DNA of 64,000 bases from Magicicada septendecula (Eukaryota; Arthropoda; Insecta; Hemiptera; Cicadidae), in assembly GCA_034769895.1 (NCBI GenBank), contig CM068369.1, positions 424,043,479-424,107,478 on the forward strand, read 5' to 3'. Positions 22,538 to 34,034 of this stretch are shown here, one piece after another; position 1 is the stretch's first letter; each line of letters begins with the position of its first letter. Below the pieces are notes generated by a model. The model was not told the DNA's origin, ran no database searches, and worked only from the letters and a program-made list of their open reading frames with translations. Made by a program: the position numbers and the translations under genes.

Positions 22538-24444
22538 ATGCATACTAGAGGTGTTTCTAAAAGGATGGAGAAGGAGCAAGAAACAGAATAAGACAGACGG
22601 GAAGAAGAAACAGAAGTAGTCACAAACACGGAAAAGGAAATAGTTGAAGAGGATGCCCAAAGGGACCAACCAGAAAAAGCGGAAGCCAGAAGAGAACTAG
22701 ATTGGCAAGAAATGATGAGGATGATGATGGAGAAAATTGATAGCATTAAGGAAAGCAATAAACAAACCATAGATGAAAATTTTAAGAAACAGGAGGAAAA
22801 CTCAAAACAAACTAATGAAAAAATAGACAGTATCAAAGAAAATTCAGAAACACTGGAAAACAAAATAGACAGTATCAACGAAAACTCCAAGAAACAAAAA
22901 GAAATTTTGAGTGAGAATTTAATCAAACTAATGAATGAGAAGTTTGACAAAAATAAAGAGGAAAATGATGAAAATAACCGGCTAATGAATGAAAGCTTAA
23001 ACCAAATTAATGAAAGGTTTGACAGGAACAATGAGAGCTTGAGGCAGATTCAGGAAAATCACAAATAGCTAGACGAGAAAATTGAAAACAGTAATAAGGA
23101 ATTGAGGCAAATTATAAATGAACAAAACCAAGCGTTGAGGGAAGTCCTCAATGAAAGGGTTGCGAATGTCAATGAAACGCTCAATAAAAGGGTAGATAAT
23201 AATGAAGAGGCAGTAAGACAGCAAATACCTGAAATTAAGGTGGGTATGGAAAAGACAAATGAAACCATCGTACAACTCGCAGTGGAAGTAGAGGCCAAAA
23301 TTAACCAGGGGGAAAATACCAACAAAACTATGATAAAGGAAGTACAATTAGAAACCCAAGAGAAATTGGACGAAGTGCAAATTAATATAGCTGGGAGGAT
23401 TGAAATAGTAAATAACGAAATAACACAAATAAAAACCCAAGTGGTTCAAAATAAAGAAACTGTAGAAAATATGAAAAATCAGGAATTGATTAATATAAAA
23501 GAATCAATAGAAATTTTACAAAATCGACCAATGTATCTGGCGCATCACATAGCCCCTCAGCAAAAGGAAAATATTAATTTTAAAATTTATAGAGGAAATC
23601 CCATAGAATTTCTGGAGAGAATAGATGAATGGTTTAGCAGAATTAAGGTAACCCAATGGAACGTAATAAAAAGTTTATTAGATGAGTGTTTTAAAAGTAT
23701 AAATGATAATTGGTGGTCAGCAGTCTGGAATGAACTTAATAATTATGAAGAGTTTAAAAGGATTTTTAGGTCAAAATACTGGTCGGATTCCGTACAGAAC
23801 ATGATTAGAGATAACATTACCAACGAGAGATTCAATTTTAATCAAGAGCAGTCACCAACTACTTACTTTTTGGGAAAGGTGTGTTTGGCACGTCATTTGG
23901 AACCGCGAATACCAGAGGAATGTTTGGTAAATAAATTATCTTACCATTTTGAAGAAGAGATAGTTCGTGCCAGACGCAGTGGACAAGTGAAGACAATAGA
24001 AGCAATGGAAACCTTGTTGGCCAGTTACGAAATGGAAGACATTATCAAAGGTCCCGACGGCAAAGTGAATATTCCAACAATAGAAGGGAGGAGCCAAATC
24101 AAGAGTCGCGTCCAGGAACAAATCGATTTAACCGTAATAATTATCACCGAAGAGTGAATGACCAATTCATAAATAATCGTTATCACAACAATCATTACCC
24201 AAGTAATCACTATATTAATTATGATAATAACCGATACAGAGCAGGCTGCAGGAATTTTGATAATGGGAGAGAGTATTGGAATAACAACCGTACAAACAAT
24301 GACCAACGACATCAACCCAGTAATAGAAGTCGAGAGAAGGATCTACCTAGACACCAAGAAAACCATAGAGAATTTAGACCCGATGATGGCAACCCAGGAG
24401 CCACTGCAAGGGACGATCGTCCGCAGGATAGGATGGAAAACTAA
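22538..24444 (+). pseudogene. Gag, unit 1, broken
   Basis: The frame starts at ATG 22,538 (MHTRGVSKRMEKEQETE) and stops at TAA 22,589-22,591, a lesion shared by all five units. It continues from 22,592, with methionines near 22,712, as a long coiled coil with KIDSIKENS-like repeats, stops at TAG 23,066-23,068, then continues. The conserved Gag core is YRGNPIEFLERIDEWF to NELNNYEEFKRIFRSKYW. A one-base deletion near 24,040 (absent in units 4-5) shifts the frame, and the Asn/Arg/Tyr/His-rich tail runs to TAA 24,442-24,444. No CCHC zinc knuckle is present; the basic tail may bind RNA instead. This is the structural protein of the retrotransposon particle, here not expressible whole. Confidence 0.82.
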
Positions 24445-24995
24445 GTACAGCAGTGGAAGTATCAAGTAACCCCTCGCTGCTGGGATTGGAAGGGTATGTA
24501 CGAACACAAAGGGAAAGCAACCAAATTATAAACATTACAAGGAACAATTATTTAAAGGACATACGAAATGATTTAACGGAAGAAGTGTTACCGTCAGAGA
24601 ATAAAACTGACAATCAAATTATATATATAATGGAAGAATTACAGGGAGTTATGACAGAGATGGTGATTGATACTGGCGCGAACGTGTCACTCCTGGACAA
24701 GGTAGAATATAACTGAATAAGGGAAGTATAGAAGAAAAATATACCAACATTACCAGTTAAGAACATGGTAATTATAGGTGCTACTGGCAGACCAAATAAA
24801 ACAATACAACAGCAAGTAATGATGGAAGTATCTAGTGAAGGTAAAACTATTCCTATGGTGTTTATGGTAGCTCAAGGATTACCATTTAAAGCGATGCTAG
24901 GGTGTGATACGCTGCGGCGCCACTCAGCTATTATTAATATGGGCAGAGGAAGAATAACCCTGTACCATGAAAATGGAGAATGTCAAGTGAAATAG
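24432..24995 (+). pseudogene. Retropepsin-like protease, unit 1, broken
   Basis: The frame overlaps the end of gag by 13 bases in the -1 frame, with GGAAAAC just before the gag stop as a possible slip site. The active-site triad is VIDTGANVSLLD, and the flap-to-end region includes KAMLGCDTLRRHSAIINMG. Stops: TGA 24,714-24,716 (unit 1 only) and TAG 24,728-24,730 (all units). The frame ends at TAG 24,993-24,995. In an intact Ty3/Gypsy element the reverse transcriptase would follow here; it is absent. Confidence 0.8.
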
Positions 24996-26833
24996 TGGAT
25001 TATAAAAATGCCACTCACCAAAGACATTCTTTTACTCTAATACGTGATGATGAAATGGAATATAGAACACCTTTTGAAGAATTAGCCTGTACTAAGGAGA
25101 ATGAATGGAAAGAGGAAGATGATGAGACATTCATTTTAATTAAGGAGAAATTTTTACAAAACATCATTCTGCATCATCCTGATTTTGATCAGAAATTTTT
25201 TATAAATTGTGATGCCAGTGATGTGAGTCTGGGTGCGGAGCTATATCAGGAAGATCAAGAAGGAGACCACCAAGTAATAAGTTTTGCCAGCAGGGTCTTA
25301 AATCAGTGTGAAAGAAATTACAGTGTCACGGAAAAGGAATTATTGAGTGTGGTATTTGCATGCAGTAAATTCCGCACATATGCATTAGGTTATCCTTTAA
25401 CAGTACGGTCCGACCACAAATCCATATCATTCATACAAAGGTGCAAACTAAGCCATGGTAGATTAACTCGTTGGATATTGGCTCTCCAGGAATACAACAT
25501 AACATGGGAATACGTGCCAGGGAAACAGAACACTGTAGCTGATGCTCTATCTAGGGTGAACCTGGAGAATGGTACTTTTGAAATTGAAAGGGAGGATGTT
25601 GGAAAAATATATCTTGTAATATTAGCTAGAGAAGAATTAGTAGAAGTATTAACCAAAATTCAGGAAGAACAAGCAAGGGATCAGAGATTGTCCACCAAAC
25701 AAGAACGTCTCATCAGTAATGATACTATAATTATGCAGTATTATCAAAATTATAAAGGGTTAATCTTCATAAAATCCCCTGTTGTAAAAAATAAATGGAA
25801 ATTATACATTCCCAAATCTACAGAATCATTAATAATAAAGAATTACCATCAAATGTATGGACACATGGGTTCCATCAAAGTAGTAAAGGCACTGGAGGAG
25901 CATGTGTATATTAAGGGTTTGAACAAGAAGGTAAGGGAATTAATAAAACGATGTGGAATATGTCAAAGGGTTAAGGTAAACAATAAACGAAAGGAGGGGT
26001 CTTTAATAACCATTACTTCAGAAAGGAAATTAGAAAAAACGTTTCTTGACATTTGCGGGCCTTTCCCACGTAGTGGAGGCAGGCGCCGAATCATCTTGGA
26101 CCATTTCACACGTTACACTAAGCTGTACCCTATCAGCAAGGCATCCACCAATGTTATCATCAAGGTAATCGCAGAAAAATACCTCATAGATGTGGGCACT
26201 CCATATTCCATAATAACGGACCATGGAACCCAGTTCAAGGGTCGAAAATGGAAATTAGAAATGTCAAATCGAGGAATTAAAACCTACAAAACTTCAATTT
26301 ATCATCCTAGTAGTAATCCAGCAGAAAGGGTACTCAGAGAGGTAGGACGAGTACTTCGTACTTATTGTTATGACAATCATAGGAAGTGGAGTGAATTCTT
26401 ACATGAAACCGAAACCTTTTTAAATATTGCTCATCACGAAACCATTGGTGTTACACCATACCAGATAATGTTTTCAAAACTACCACCTCGAGAAATTACC
26501 AAATTAATACCATTCCCTGAAGGACCTGAAGAAGAACTTGATCTTACCCATGTGTATAATAGACTACTCCACAAACTGGAAACCCGAAGGAAAAAGCAGG
26601 ATGCTACCCGAAAAAACATCATTAAATACACCATTGGCGAAAAAATTTTAATAAGAAACCGTCAGCAACCAAGCAGTTCCGAAGGAATAGCAAAGAAATT
26701 GTTGCTATTATATGTTGGACCATTTGTAATAAGGCAGGACAATCAGAACAATACATACATGGTATCTGACCCCATAAATAATAGAGTGAAGGGTACCTAT
26801 AATCAAACGGAAATAAAAAAATATTATGAGTAA
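24980..26833 (+). CDS. RNase H-integrase polyprotein, unit 1, open, no RT
   Basis: A 617-codon open frame. RNase H spans about residues 45-195 with NCDAS (Asp78), TEKE (Glu118), RSDHKS (Asp145) and VADALS (Asp188). The H2C2 zinc module uses His290, His295, Cys325 and Cys328. The integrase core has Asp357, Asp414 and Glu449 (HPSSNPAER), so the DDE triad is intact. The C-terminal GPY/F-type motif YVGPFVI lies near 578-584. There is no chromodomain and no env. The frame begins in a different register from the protease and directly with the RNase H connection: the RT palm with Y-x-DD is missing, as in all units. Unit 1 is the only copy whose integrase frame has no stop. Confidence 0.9.
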   Translation: MSSEIVDYKNATHQRHSFTLIRDDEMEYRTPFEELACTKENEWKEEDDETFILIKEKFLQNIILHHPDFDQKFFINCDASDVSLGAELYQEDQEGDHQVISFASRVLNQCERNYSVTEKELLSVVFACSKFRTYALGYPLTVRSDHKSISFIQRCKLSHGRLTRWILALQEYNITWEYVPGKQNTVADALSRVNLENGTFEIEREDVGKIYLVILAREELVEVLTKIQEEQARDQRLSTKQERLISNDTIIMQYYQNYKGLIFIKSPVVKNKWKLYIPKSTESLIIKNYHQMYGHMGSIKVVKALEEHVYIKGLNKKVRELIKRCGICQRVKVNNKRKEGSLITITSERKLEKTFLDICGPFPRSGGRRRIILDHFTRYTKLYPISKASTNVIIKVIAEKYLIDVGTPYSIITDHGTQFKGRKWKLEMSNRGIKTYKTSIYHPSSNPAERVLREVGRVLRTYCYDNHRKWSEFLHETETFLNIAHHETIGVTPYQIMFSKLPPREITKLIPFPEGPEEELDLTHVYNRLLHKLETRRKKQDATRKNIIKYTIGEKILIRNRQQPSSSEGIAKKLLLLYVGPFVIRQDNQNNTYMVSDPINNRVKGTYNQTEIKKYYE

Positions 26834-26907
26834 GAGGACAACCTGGTCAGGTACGAGCTAAAAGTTTATTTTTACTAAACTTAGTTGAGACAAAATAAAC
26901 TTCTTTC

Positions 26908-26917
26908 GAAGGGGGGG
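26908..26917 (+). other. Polypurine tract, unit 1
   Basis: GAAGGGGGGG primes plus-strand DNA synthesis in LTR elements. It is followed by TGTTA and then the region homologous to the start of LTR 1 (26,923). Equivalent tracts: 35,947-35,956, 44,978-44,987, 54,010-54,019, 63,203-63,212. Whether the LTR begins at TGTTATG (26,918) or at 26,923 is not settled. Confidence 0.75.
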
Positions 26918-28026
26918 TGTTATGAAACGTAACAGATTTGAGGTCCCCAACGTTACATTAAAAATGAAGTAACTATGATTGAGAACAGTACCCAAATATT
27001 AAGGTTACTAAGTAATTAATACATCTGAGGTGTACATAAATTTAAAAGATGTAATAAATAATACGGGGTGTAAAATATAAACATTGTATCAAATGGGAGG
27101 AGTTGAATATGTAGTAATGAAATATAAAATACTATTCAGATTAATATTTAATGTGTTGCAAATTGTACTTGTTGTTATGCTGTAGCATGGTAGTGTTTAC
27201 AGGATATTTATTTTATGTTTTGTGGATAGTAAGAGGGAACTGTTGTTTTATAGAAGTACTTAGTCAGTGGTACTCCTTTTGTTTATGTTAAAATGGTATT
27301 TGAATAATTAAGTATAAGTACATGGGTTAGGTATAATATTATGTTAAATGTATTGACTGAAATTGATTAATGAAGATGTTTGAAGTAATGTTTGTAAACT
27401 TGGCCAAGAAGGCAATAAGTGTTTAAAAGTTGACAGGTAGTTATTATAGTTATGTTATAAAATAATGAAGGGTTCAAGTATGAACTAATTAATATAATGA
27501 ATTAAAACCAGGAAATTAAAATTAATGTAAGTAACCATGAACCAGTAACTATTTGTACAGTAGGTCAGATAAAGAAAATTAAGTTAAAAACAAAATTATT
27601 ATAACAAGGTGAAAGAAAACTTATAGGCCTAAATTTAATATTTGTAAAAGGGAATTAATACCTTTTTAATAAGCCCAGTCAAATGAAACTATAGTAAAAT
27701 ATATACAGTTTAATAAGGAAGATCGGGTGAGAGTTTTAGGTAATTTGGTGTAATTCCAAGCAGGGAGTATTTTATTAAAATATCGGTATGGAGAACCATA
27801 CATGACTTCCATATTCTAAGATTTATATTCAAAATCATTTTCGAAATGAAATATTACCATAGAAACTACTTCTTTCTACTTACTGCTTCAGCCTTAACCA
27901 CAGTACTGTGGTGCTGGACACTTTTCGGCTTGCATTTGTTATGTTGGTATGGGATCGGCACTTTCCATTTAAAAACCGTGCAAATGTACGAAAATAAACA
28001 TGAATGAGGCCAGAAATAACGCGAAT

Positions 28027-28059
<33 letters not shown>

Positions 28060-28285
28060 ACGCGCACGTGCGTTTGTGTGTGTGTGTCTTCCCTGCCTTT
28101 TCATTGCGGTAGTCATAATAATAAAATGGAAACGTAAACAGTACATAACTGAGAAAAAAATACATAAATGAAAAAATTATAATTTTATTGCCTGGCAACA
28201 AAATTATTTTATTTTTAACAATTACCATTGTTTCAAAAAGTTTAAATAAATTTTTAAGTACTTTACTCTTGTTAAAACGTAAAAG

Positions 28286-29562
28286 GTTGCAGGTAAACTA
28301 CCCCTTCCTCTTAACCGATCATCACCAAAATCGAAAGTCCTTGAGACCTCTACAATTCAGGGACGTATGTAAAATATTATTTGATTCTGTTTGAATTTGC
28401 GGCTGTTATCGTTTGCCATAGAAAATACGCTTGATAAAAAACGTTGCAGGTAAACTACCCCTTCCCCTCAACCGATCTTCACCAAAAACAATAGGTCTTG
28501 AGTACTCTACAAATCAGAGCTGTATGCAGAAAATTATTTGATTCTGTTTGAATTTGCGGCTGTTATCGTTTGCCATAGAAAATACCCTTGTTAAAAAAAC
28601 GTTGTAGGTAAACTACCCCTTCCCCTTAACCGATCTTCACCAAAAACAATAGGTCTTGAGAACTCTACAATTTAGGGCTGTATGCAAATAATCTTTTGAT
28701 TCTGTTTGAATTTGCGGCTGTTATCGTTTGCCATAGGAAATACCCTTGTTAAAACATAAAACGTTACAGGTAAACTACCCCTTTCCCTTAACCGATCTTC
28801 ACCAAAAACAATAGGTCTTGAGACCTCTACAATTCAGGGACGCATGCGAAATATTATTTGATTCTGTTTGAATTTGCGGCTGTTATCGGGCGCCAAAAAA
28901 AAAAATTTCCCTTGATAAAAAAAAACCGTTGCAGGTAAACTACCCCTTTCCCTCGACCGATCTTCACCAAAAACAATAGGTCGTGAGTACTCTACAAATC
29001 AGGGCTGTATGCAAAAAATTATTTGATTCTGTTTGAATTTGCGGCAGTTATCGTTTGCCATAGAAAAAAAATACCCTTGTTAAAAAAACGTTGCAGGTAA
29101 ACTACCCCTTTCCCTCAACCGATCTTCACCAAAAACAAAACGTCTTGAGAACTCTACAATTTAGGGCTGTATGCAAATAATCATTTGATTCTGTTTGAAT
29201 TTGCGGCTGTTATCGTTTGCCATAGGAAATACCCTTGTTAAAACATAAAACGTTACAGGTAAACTACCCCTTTCCCTTAACCGATCGTCACCAAAAACAA
29301 TAGGTCTTGAGAACTCTACAATTCAGGGCTGTATGCGAAACATTATTTGATTCTGTTTGAATTTGCGGCTGTTATCGTTTGCCAAACAAACAAAATTACC
29401 CTTGCTAAAAAAAAACCGTTGCAGGTAAACTACCCCTTTCCCTGAACCGATCTTCACCAAAAACAATAGGTCGCGAGTACTCTGCAAATCAGGCCTGTAT
29501 GCAAAAAATTATTTGATTCTGTTTGAATTTGCGGCAGTTATCGTTTGCCATAGAAAAAAAAT
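28286..29562. repeat. Minisatellite, eight units of about 160 bp
   Basis: Each unit contains GGTAAACTACCCC, a CGATCTTCACCAAAAACAAT block, a CTCTACAA block and TTTGAATTTGCGGC...TTATCG. Units differ at a few positions and in A-run lengths. Counterparts: about 37,315-38,591 and 46,346-47,622 (eight units each) and 55,377-56,819 (nine units). Confidence 0.9.
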
Positions 29563-29563
29563 C

Positions 29564-29612
29564 TACAGACACACACACAGACAGACACAGACAGACAGAC
29601 ACACAGACACTT
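29564..29612. repeat. CAGA/CACA microsatellite
   Basis: A mixed CAGA and CA tract directly after the minisatellite. Its length and register vary among the LTR copies (for example about 38,593-38,640). Confidence 0.85.
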
Positions 29613-31244
29613 TTCGGAAAACGACTTTTTTTCATGTTTTGAGTGTAGTAGAATCAGAATCTGCAATAATCTCGAACACGATTTTTTTTGCCATCACCAT
29701 ACTTCCATTCCTTAAGGAATATGGAAGTAAAAAGAGTAGTAATGTTTTATAATTCTGGCTCTAGGATATCAAATATCATCCAATGACAGAAAGTAACAGT
29801 TGTTAGGGTAACTAAAATGTAAAAAATCTTGTTGATTTTCAATTATTCGATTGTTATATGCTCATGGGTTAACTTGAATTAATACAAAAGACAGAAAATA
29901 ATTTATAAAAGAAACTTTAATATATTTCGATTGTTATATGCTATTGAGTTCAGATGAGGAGACAAATTTAAAAAGGATGACACAAATTACGAAAAATGAA
30001 TCAAAATTAATAAATTAAAGTCAAAACCTATTCCTATAAAACAAACCGATGAATAATAAAATAAATTAGATTTCAAAATATAACCATATACCTACAAAAG
30101 GTCGAGATATTCTTATTTCACTCATCAAGATAATTCCGTTGGATTTAGTATTAAACCCGATTTCCCATCTAACCAGGAGACTAATTGATGGAAGCAAAAA
30201 GCCTAAATTAATGGAATTATAGGAACAATATACAAGGACCTTGTTTCCGAAGAAATAAACCTCAATTTCAAGAAGGAAGTTATAATACGACTCCAATTCC
30301 ACCGAGACCAACAACCACAAGGATCGCAAGAGAAGAACGAAGATCAGAAGAGTTCCCGGGGCTTTCCAGTACATCACACCATCAATTTGATTAAGAATCG
30401 GAACACTTTTTCTGGATGGAAGTAACCTAAATTGTAAATCTTCAACTGTTTGCAGACGTACAATGCTGTCTTGAGAATCATCAAACCCGGTAACACCAGC
30501 TTATTTTTAATTTTAATATAGTAAAAACTAATAACATTTTGTAATACTAAGTAACCTTAATTTTGCATTACCTGGCCTTACTAATCGTTAAAAGAATCAC
30601 ACGTACCCTGGGATAAGAGATAGTTAATATTATATTTAATTTGTATAAAATAAAAGGAGCATGGTCAACTAAACAATCGATCCATCATTGTATAATCGAT
30701 ATCACTCTATTATACTCATGAAGAGCACTGTTAGTTTGAATTAAAGTACAAAATAAATAAAGACTCCTTCTTGTATATGATGATGTTTTATGTTATTGTA
30801 GAATAGGTATTATATGTTGTGGGTGGAGTAATTTACAGGTAAAAGGGTGATTAAAATCTGGTGAACCAGTTAACCTAGAAGCAAGCCAATTACGAATAAC
30901 AGCGCTCATAGTCAACAGCTGGTAGAACGTGAGATTACCGAACTAGCGTGTTTCCTGCACAATTTTTGAATTGAATTACACAATACGGACTGAGTAGGGT
31001 TGGAGAGAATTCTTAATTCATTAATTAAATACATGAAGTATATCATTGATATTGCGTAAATATTGAGTAATTAGGTAAAACCGTGTTATAGTATACATAA
31101 AAGTTATAATAACACAATAATAAATATATTTGTCTATTAAAATTGAGTTACAGGAGGTCACCTATAAGACTACATAATAACATTTCCTTATAAACAGAGT
31201 TCTTTACAATTTAAAAGTAACCAAAGGTAGTTATTGGTTACAAA

Positions 31245-31512
31245 TTGGCGCAAACCAACGTGGAGCTTGATTAAACCCCGAACCCTAAAATAAATCTTAT
31301 TGATCTTGAAGTTAACTATTCTTTACAAATTGGCTCACAACAGTGGAGCATCATCATCTTCTATTAACATCGCAATAGGTTCCATTACAAATTGCCGCCT
31401 GCAACGTGGGGCTTAACGTGGATACACGGGAGTCTCATATAAGTAAATAAACCCCATAACAACCGATTAATTTGTATTATCATTACAAATTGGCGCTCAA
31501 CGAGTGGGCTTT
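31245..31512 (+). other. Primer-site-like cluster, unit 2
   Basis: Same four motifs as in unit 1, at offset 9,039. No difference seen. Confidence 0.62.
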
Positions 31513-31576
31513 AGTTAAGTAAAAAATCGTCATAATTATTACTTAACTTGAGCAGGCAACTATTAGAGGCACAGGA

Positions 31577-33483
31577 ATGCATACTAGAGGTGTTTCTAAA
31601 AGGATGGAGAAGGAGCAAGAAACAGAATAAGACAGACGGGAAGAAGAAACAGAAGTAGTCACAAACACGGAAAAGGAAATAGTTGAAGAGGATGCCCAAA
31701 GGGACCAACCAGAAAAAGCGGAAGCCAGAAGAGAACTAGATTGGCAAGAAATGATGAGGATGATGATGGAGAAAATTGATAGCATTAAGGAAAGCAATAA
31801 ACAAACCATAGATGAAAATTTTAAGAAACAGGAGGAAAACTCAAAACAAACTAATGAAAAAATAGACAGTATCAAAGAAAATTCAGAAACACTGGAAAAC
31901 AAAATAGACAGTATCAACGAAAACTCCAAGAAACAAAAAGAAATTTTGAGTGAGAATTTAATCAAACTAATGAATGAGAAGTTTGACAAAAATAAAGAGG
32001 AAAATGATGAAAATAACCGGCTAATGAATGAAAGCTTAAACCAAATTAATGAAAGGTTTGACAGGAACGATGAGAGCTTGAGGCAGATTCAGGAAAATCA
32101 CAAATAGCTAGACGAGAAAATTGAAAACAGTAATAAGGAATTGAGGCAAATTATAAATGAACAAAACCAAGCGTTGAGGGAAGTCCTCAATGAAAGGGTT
32201 GCGAATGTCAATGAAACGCTCAATAAAAGGGTAGATAATAATGAAGAGGCAGTAAGACAGCAAATAACTGAAATTAAGGTGGGTATGGAAAAGACAAATG
32301 AAACCATCGTACAACTCGCAGTGGAAGTAGAGGCCAAAATTAACCAGGGGGAAAATACCAACAAAACTATGATAAAGGAAGTACAATTAGAAACCCAAGA
32401 GAAATTGGACGAAGTGCAAATTAATATAGCTGGGAGGATTGAAATAGTAAATAACGAAATAACACAAATAAAAACCCAAGTGGTTCAAAATAAAGAAACT
32501 GTAGAAAATATGAAAAATCAGGAATTGATTAATATAAAAGAATCAATAGAAATTTTACAAAATCGACCAATGTATCTGGCGCATCACATAGCCCCTGAGC
32601 AAAAGGAAAATATTAATTTTAAAATTTATAGAGGAAATCCCATAGAATTTCTGGAGAGAATAGATGAATGGTTTAGCAGAATTAAGGTAACCCAATGGAA
32701 CGTAATAAAAAGTTTATTAGATGAGTGTTTTAAAAGTATAAATGATAATTGGTGGTCAGCAGTCTGGAATGAACTTAATAATTATGAAGAGTTTAAAAGG
32801 ATTTTTAGGTCAAAATACTGGTCGGATTCCGTACAGAACATGATTAGAGATAACATTACCAACGAGAGATTCAATTTTAATCAAGAGCAGTCACCAACTA
32901 CTTACTTTTTGGGAAAGGTGTGTTTGGCACGTCATTTGGAACCGCGAATACCAGAGGAATGTTTGGTAAATAAATTATCTTACCATTTTGAAGAAGAGAT
33001 AGTTCGTGCCAGACGCAGTGGACAAGTGAAGACAATAGAAGCAATGGAAACCTTGTTGGCCAGTTACGAAATGGAAGACATTATCAAAGGTCCCGACGGC
33101 AAAGTGAATATTCCAACAATAGAAGGGAGGAGCCAAATCAAGAGTCGCGTCCAGGAACAAATCGATTTAACCGTAATAATTATCACCGAAGAGTGAATGA
33201 CCAATTCATAAATAATCGTTATCACAACAATCATTACCCAAGTAATCACTATATTAATTATGATAATAACCGATACAGAGCAGGCTGCAGGAATTTTGAT
33301 AATGGGAGAGAGTATTGGAATAACAACCGTACAAACAACGACCAATGACATCAACCCAGTAATAGAAGTCGAGAGAAGGATCTACCTAGACACCAAGAAA
33401 ACCATAGAGAATTTAGACCCGATGATGGCAACCCAGGAGCCACTGCAAGGGACGATCGTCCGCAGGATAGGATGGAAAACTAA
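31577..33483 (+). pseudogene. Gag, unit 2, broken
   Basis: It shares the TAA at codon 18, the TAG at 32,105-32,107 and the one-base deletion with unit 1. Unlike unit 1 it also has TGA 33,346-33,348 after NNRTNNDQ in the tail. The Gag core domain is otherwise intact. Confidence 0.8.
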
Positions 33484-34034
33484 GTACAGCAGTGGAAGTA
33501 TCAAGTAACCCCTCGCTGCTGGGATTGGAAGGGTATGTACAAACACAAAGGGAAAGCAACCAAATTATAAACATTACAAGGAACAATTATTTAAAGGACA
33601 TACGAAATGATTTAACGGAAGAAGTGTTACCGTCAGAGAATAAAATTGACAATCAAATTATATATATAATGGCAGAATTACAGGGAGTTATGACAGAGAT
33701 GGTGATTGATACTGGCGCGAACGTGTCACTCCTGGACAAGGTAGAATATAACCGAATAAGGGAAGTATAGAAGAAAAATATACCAACATTACCAGTTAAT
33801 AACATGGTAATTATAGGTGCTACTGGCAGACCAAATAAAACAATACGACAGCAAGTAATGATGGAAGTATCTAGTGAAGGTAAAACTATTCCTATGGTGT
33901 TTATGGTAGCTCAAGGATTACCATTTAAAGCGATGCTAGGGTGTGATAAGCTGCGGCGCCACTCAGCTATTATTAATATGGGCAGAGGAAGAATAACCCT
34001 GTACCATGAAAATGGAGAATGTCAAGTGAAATAG
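33471..34034 (+). pseudogene. Protease, unit 2, broken
   Basis: DTGA active site present. The TGA of unit 1 is an Arg codon here, but TAG 33,768-33,770 remains. GCDK replaces GCDT in the C-terminal part, a marker shared only with unit 3. Confidence 0.78.

Larger units (their letters stand above)
27781..29728. mobile_element. Helentron-associated-like non-autonomous element, copy in LTR 2
   Basis: The empty site is visible in LTR 1 (A-run at 13,469-13,476), so the boundaries are known apart from a few A bases. Left end: hairpin GTATGG-AGAA-CCATAC (27,786-27,801), then ACTTCCATATTC (27,805-27,816). Right end: its exact complement GAATATGGAAGT (29,717-29,728), part of a terminal palindrome 29,701-29,728. 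Inside are about 500 bp of unique sequence, a GT tract, eight minisatellite units and a CAGA/CACA tract. Subterminal inverted repeats, central tandem repeats and a terminal stem-loop are typical of Helentron-associated elements. A MITE with a 3-bp AAA duplication is the alternative. No coding region. Confidence 0.6.
26923..31242 (+). mobile_element. Array LTR 2 (shared by units 1 and 2) with insertion
   Basis: About 2,372 bp of LTR sequence plus the insertion at 27,781-29,728. It acts as 3' LTR of unit 1 and 5' LTR of unit 2, ending GGTTACA. The GT microsatellite inside the insertion is 8 bp longer here than in LTRs 3-5. Confidence 0.92.

Noticed and set aside
22504-23031. Ser/Phe/Leu-rich minus-strand ORFs recurring in every unit
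   Set aside because: They are antisense shadows of the Lys/Glu/Asn-rich gag coiled coil; composition follows directly from it.
24980-25140. IRDDEM segment as a possible RT active-site motif
   Set aside because: No palm context, no Y-x-DD, and it lies in the connection region just before RNase H.
26834-26922. Possible env or extra ORF after integrase
   Set aside because: Fewer than 100 bp separate the integrase stop from the LTR, so there is no room for env in any unit.
27866-28228. His/Thr-rich minus-strand ORF recurring in LTRs
   Set aside because: It translates the GT microsatellite and its flanks; length changes with the repeat, so not a gene.
28286-29562. Regular repeat array that might suggest CRISPR
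   Set aside because: Units are about 160 bp and contiguous with no unique spacers, in a eukaryotic transposable element; this is a minisatellite.
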